Source: Minisyncoccota bacterium (GTDB lineage: Bacteria > Patescibacteriota > Minisyncoccia > Phycocordibacterales > Zambryskibacteraceae). From it: a stretch of DNA of 51,399 bases. The notes beneath the pieces were generated by a model. That model ran no database searches and was not told where the DNA came from. It saw only the letters and a program-made list of their open reading frames with translations. The DNA lies in the NCBI GenBank assembly GCA_020059045.1, contig JAGVCW010000004.1:1-51399 (forward strand). Direction: 5' to 3'. Positions 49,202-51,399 of the stretch are shown one piece after another; positions within the stretch are counted from its first letter, which is position 1; every line of letters starts with the position of its first letter. The position numbers and the translations under genes are program-made.

Positions 49202-49402
49202 ATGGAAATGATAAAGAGTTCAGAAATAGCCAAAATGAAGTACGTAGTCCAGTGCTATGTATCTGATAAAAAGGGCATTGTCATGAGTATAGCTGACTTT
49301 ACTCAGGATCAACTTGAATCAGCCTTTCAGAAAGCCTGTGAGTTTTACAATGATGTTCTGCCGGTGCCTGATAATGGACGTTATCAAGATTACGTATTAT
49401 GA
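49202..49402 (+). CDS. First gene of the plus early arm, 66 aa
   Basis: From ATG 49202; a TTG-led extension upstream runs into the inverted repeat and is rejected. MEMIKSSEIAKMKYVVQCYV, then DFTQDQLESAFQKACEFYND. A small alpha/beta protein. Four-base overlap with the methyltransferase gene. Confidence 0.55.
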   Translation: MEMIKSSEIAKMKYVVQCYVSDKKGIVMSIADFTQDQLESAFQKACEFYNDVLPVPDNGRYQDYVL

Positions 49403-50001
49403 GGGTTTTAGTAGCTTGTGAGGAGAGCCAAGTAGTCTGTAAGGCGTTTCGTGAGCGTGGTCATGAGGCGTATTCGTGCGACTTGCAAGCGTGTTCTGGA
49501 GGACATCCTGAGTGGCATTTGGGTGAGGGTAGTGAGTGGGATTTAATTATTGCACATCCGCCATGTGACTACTTGACAGTGACCGGAAATAAATGGTTGA
49601 AAGATCAGCCAGCTAGAAAGTCAGGCGCACTTGTTGGTGCTGAGAGAAGAAAGGCAAGAGAGTTTGCAATAGCCTTCTTTATGATGATTGCTAATAAGAA
49701 ATGTAAGAAGATATGTATTGAGAATCCAGTTGGTATAATGTCCACTGAATGGAGAAAGCCGGATCAGATTATACAGCCTTTTCAATTTGGACATCCAGAA
49801 CCAAAGAAAACGTGTTTATGGTTACAGGGGTTGCCAAAGTTACAGGCTACCAATATAGTCGAACCGGAGTATACTATTAGTAAATCTGGTAAGCGCCATG
49901 CAGCATGGTATTACTCGCCATCACCAACTCCAGAGAGAAAGAAGAATAGAAGTAAAACGTTTAGGGGTATTGCAAAAGCAATGGCAGAACAATGGGGATA
50001 A
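49399..50001 (+). CDS. DNA cytosine methyltransferase-like protein
   Basis: 200 aa. MRVLVACEESQVVCKAFRER, then GHEAYSCDLQACSGGHPEWH; IIAHPPCDYLTVTG (50-63) provides the PC of motif IV, and ICIENPVG (105-112) is the ENV-like motif VI. FGHPEPKKTCLWLQGLP follows. This is the compact phage version of C5-cytosine methylase-like proteins and would modify phage DNA or block host restriction. Some members may use cytosine derivatives, so the exact product is uncertain. Confidence 0.7.
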   Translation: MRVLVACEESQVVCKAFRERGHEAYSCDLQACSGGHPEWHLGEGSEWDLIIAHPPCDYLTVTGNKWLKDQPARKSGALVGAERRKAREFAIAFFMMIANKKCKKICIENPVGIMSTEWRKPDQIIQPFQFGHPEPKKTCLWLQGLPKLQATNIVEPEYTISKSGKRHAAWYYSPSPTPERKKNRSKTFRGIAKAMAEQWG

Positions 50002-50006
50002 AAAAT

Positions 50007-50192
50007 ATGACTATAACAGTAACAGACTTTGAAAGAATCACCGGGATCAGCCGCCACACGGTTTACTCCTGGATTTACCGGCAGAAGATGCCAGCCGGAA
50101 TAGAGCTTGCGCCCTCATTAGGCAGCAGTAAAATGCTAGTCGTAAAGAAAGCAAGCCCGCATTTTGAGAAGATTCAAAAGGAACTTGTATGA
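50007..50192 (+). CDS. HTH protein (AlpA/MerR-like)
   Basis: 61 aa from ATG 50007; an ATG at 49992 would add five residues and overlap the previous gene. TVTDFERITGISRHTVYSWI, then YRQKMPAGIEL has the helix-turn-helix and wing-like pattern of AlpA/excisionase and MerR N termini. It may regulate the early arm or the inverted repeat at 49118/49165. Confidence 0.65.
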   Translation: MTITVTDFERITGISRHTVYSWIYRQKMPAGIELAPSLGSSKMLVVKKASPHFEKIQKELV

Positions 50193-50221
50193 TCACCATT
50201 TCAAAAAATCTAAAGCCATGA
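50189..50221 (+). CDS. 10-codon coupling mini-ORF
   Basis: MITISKNLKP. Its ATG overlaps the stop of the HTH gene and its stop overlaps the ATG at 50218, both in ATGA form. The arrangement suggests a translational relay between the two genes rather than a functional peptide. Confidence 0.4.
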   Translation: MITISKNLKP

Positions 50222-50643
50222 CACAAAAAGAGAAGTTTAACGACACTGTTTCTATTCTGGTTAAGGCGTATTTGAATGAAACACTAGTCCATGGTAGTTG
50301 TGTTGCCTGTGCTGTAGGTAATATAATTGCTGATAAGTGTGGGTACAAATATGTTTCAGTAGGCTCATTATACTCACCTCAACTGAGATGGAAAGATAAC
50401 GTACCTCAACGATGGATCGATGGTTTGAGTAATGTAGTTCAAAGTGACCAAACCATAGCAACTGGATACACCGTCAAAGAACTATCTGTAATAGAGAGAG
50501 CTTTTGAATGTAGCAGTTTTGGTGAAAACGATGATGAGTGGATGTTTAATGGGTTGATGAATGTTGTTGACGTTCTTGCCGAAATCCACGGAATAGATCT
50601 AACCGAAAAAGAAGAGGCTAAAACCCTTTTTGTAAAAGCATGA
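50218..50643 (+). CDS. Conserved phage protein, 141 aa
   Basis: Starts MTQKEKFNDTVSILVKAYLN. HGSCVACAVGNIIADKCGYK is characteristic of a family of small phage proteins with CxxCAVGN. The C-terminal half is helical and acidic (EWMFNGLMNVVDVLAEIHGI). Function unknown. Confidence 0.65.
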   Translation: MTQKEKFNDTVSILVKAYLNETLVHGSCVACAVGNIIADKCGYKYVSVGSLYSPQLRWKDNVPQRWIDGLSNVVQSDQTIATGYTVKELSVIERAFECSSFGENDDEWMFNGLMNVVDVLAEIHGIDLTEKEEAKTLFVKA

Positions 50644-50888
50644 AAGACTCCCGCCTATACATCATCCTTTTTATAATTGTTCTGGTAATCACTATCCAGG
50701 TAACCGCACAAGGACAATCATTCTACGGGAACCGCTACGACAAAGGCCGTACAACCCAACTGAACACTAAAACCGTAGCACAGAAGAAGTTAACGGTTTA
50801 TCAGAAGCACTCATTACTCTACAAAATACGCAGGGATGCAAATCATAATCGGAAAAGAAGGAACTTCGCTAAATCTAAGACAAGATGA
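50640..50888 (+). CDS. Small secreted or membrane-anchored basic protein
   Basis: 82 aa. A hydrophobic segment (LYIILFIIVLVITIQVTAQG) resembles a signal peptide or anchor. The remainder is very basic (RRDANHNRKRRNFAKSKTR). Four-base overlap on both sides. It may act at the envelope or bind nucleic acid after export; function unknown. Confidence 0.6.
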   Translation: MKDSRLYIILFIIVLVITIQVTAQGQSFYGNRYDKGRTTQLNTKTVAQKKLTVYQKHSLLYKIRRDANHNRKRRNFAKSKTR

Positions 50889-51295
50889 AGAAAGCGATTA
50901 TAGTTGATGTTGACGGTACATTAGCCAAAATGAACGGCAGAGGCCCGTTTGAATGGTCCAGAGTCGGAGAGGACAAGGTTAACGAGCCTATAAAGAATAT
51001 TGTTAACGGGCTTAAAAAGATGTATGATGTCATCATTTTCTCTGGCCGTGACGGATGTTGCAGGACTGAAACAATCAATTGGCTTTATGAGAATGGCATC
51101 AAATACGATAAGATTTTCATGCGCGAGGCTGGAAACAACGAAAAGGATTCAGTAATAAAACGCAGGCTTTACGATACTTACATCAATGGCCAGTACGACA
51201 TACAATTTGTTTTGGATGACAGAAATCAGGTGGTTGATATGTGGCGCAAGGATTTAGGATTGACTTGTTTACAAGTAGACTACGGAGATTTTTAA
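50885..51295 (+). CDS. HAD-family polynucleotide 3'-phosphatase-like protein
   Basis: 136 aa. VDVDGTLAKMNGRGPFEW (7-24) has the HAD nucleophile Asp8 and Asp10. IFSGRDGCCRTETINWL (51-67) gives Ser53, and KDSVIK with LDDRNQVVDMWR supplies Lys and Asp111/Asp112. This matches the C-terminal 3'-phosphatase domain of T4 polynucleotide kinase and related phage phosphatases, used to repair RNA or DNA ends. No kinase domain is fused. The gene ends five bases before the genome junction. Confidence 0.8.
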   Translation: MKKAIIVDVDGTLAKMNGRGPFEWSRVGEDKVNEPIKNIVNGLKKMYDVIIFSGRDGCCRTETINWLYENGIKYDKIFMREAGNNEKDSVIKRRLYDTYINGQYDIQFVLDDRNQVVDMWRKDLGLTCLQVDYGDF

Positions 51296-51300
51296 AGAAA

Positions 51301-51399
51301 GACAGCCGCTTAAGTGGGAGAAGGGTTTCGGCTAAAAATAGAACCCTTTGCCTGACACTGTACAATTAACGAGGCGTTCAAGTCACGCCTACAACCGAA
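51301..51399. repeat. Direct repeat closing the circle, copy 2
   Basis: Exact second copy of 1-99. It represents the overlap used to close the circle rather than an additional genome segment; it also duplicates the pseudoknot candidate at 4-48. Confidence 0.9.

Overview
The window is a complete circular genome of a tailed double-stranded DNA phage (class Caudoviricetes). Its first 99 bases reappear exactly at 51301-51399, which fits a circular assembly of 51,300 bp with one k-mer overlap. A Bacteroidetes host is suggested by promoters of the type TTTG-N19/20-TAnnTTTG (for example 3147-3177 and 1361-1392), by the near absence of Shine-Dalgarno sequences, by an AT-rich composition, and by the style of the virion proteins. 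No integrase, repressor or partition gene was recognised. The phage therefore looks virulent, but it also lacks any recognisable DNA polymerase, helicase or primase.

Layout. (1) 49202-51295, continuing through the circle junction to 2525, plus strand: DNA cytosine-methyltransferase-like protein, HTH protein, HAD/polynucleotide 3'-phosphatase-like protein, NinG-like nuclease and several very small membrane peptides. It also holds a 140-bp-period A-tract repeat (961-1270), a TACGTA cluster (2613-2696) and an H-type pseudoknot candidate (4-48). (2) 3147-5170: promoter, small terminase, a tRNA-Cys(GCA), large terminase. (3) 5299-16082: a cluster of small proteins and about fifteen glycan-type enzymes, mostly joined by ATGA overlaps: DUF115/GT42-like protein, GT-A glycosyltransferases, one exostosin-like protein, two FkbM methyltransferases, two other methyltransferases and a short SDR epimerase. 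(4) 16116-24936: tail module with a tail assembly chaperone that carries a T9 -1 frameshift site, tape measure, large tail protein and probable tail tube. (5) 24967-32723: head and connector module (portal, MuF-like protein, scaffold, major capsid, head-tail joining), interrupted at 27631-28151 by a minus-strand island with its own promoters. (6) 32720-36723: fibres, including an SGNH esterase and a collagen-like beta-helix spike, both with lipobox-type N termini. (7) 36720-40308: lysis cassette with a CHAP endolysin and holin-like proteins, then a metallophosphoesterase. (8) 40311-49069, minus strand: an early region of about 25 small genes containing a YqaJ-family exonuclease and its usual partner. 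The two arms diverge at about 49093-49172 and converge at 40308/40311.

How it works together. Divergent early transcription from about 49.1 kb would express the nucleic-acid enzymes and many small host-interaction proteins. The promoter at 3147-3177 is well placed to drive late genes. Because the glycan cluster lies inside the late operon and has no flippase, polymerase or lipid-carrier transferase, cytoplasmic glycosylation of virion proteins from host nucleotide sugars is the most economical reading. This is an inference. The tRNA-Cys may help translate the cysteine-rich capsid and connector proteins. The SGNH and beta-helix proteins would act on host surface polysaccharide.
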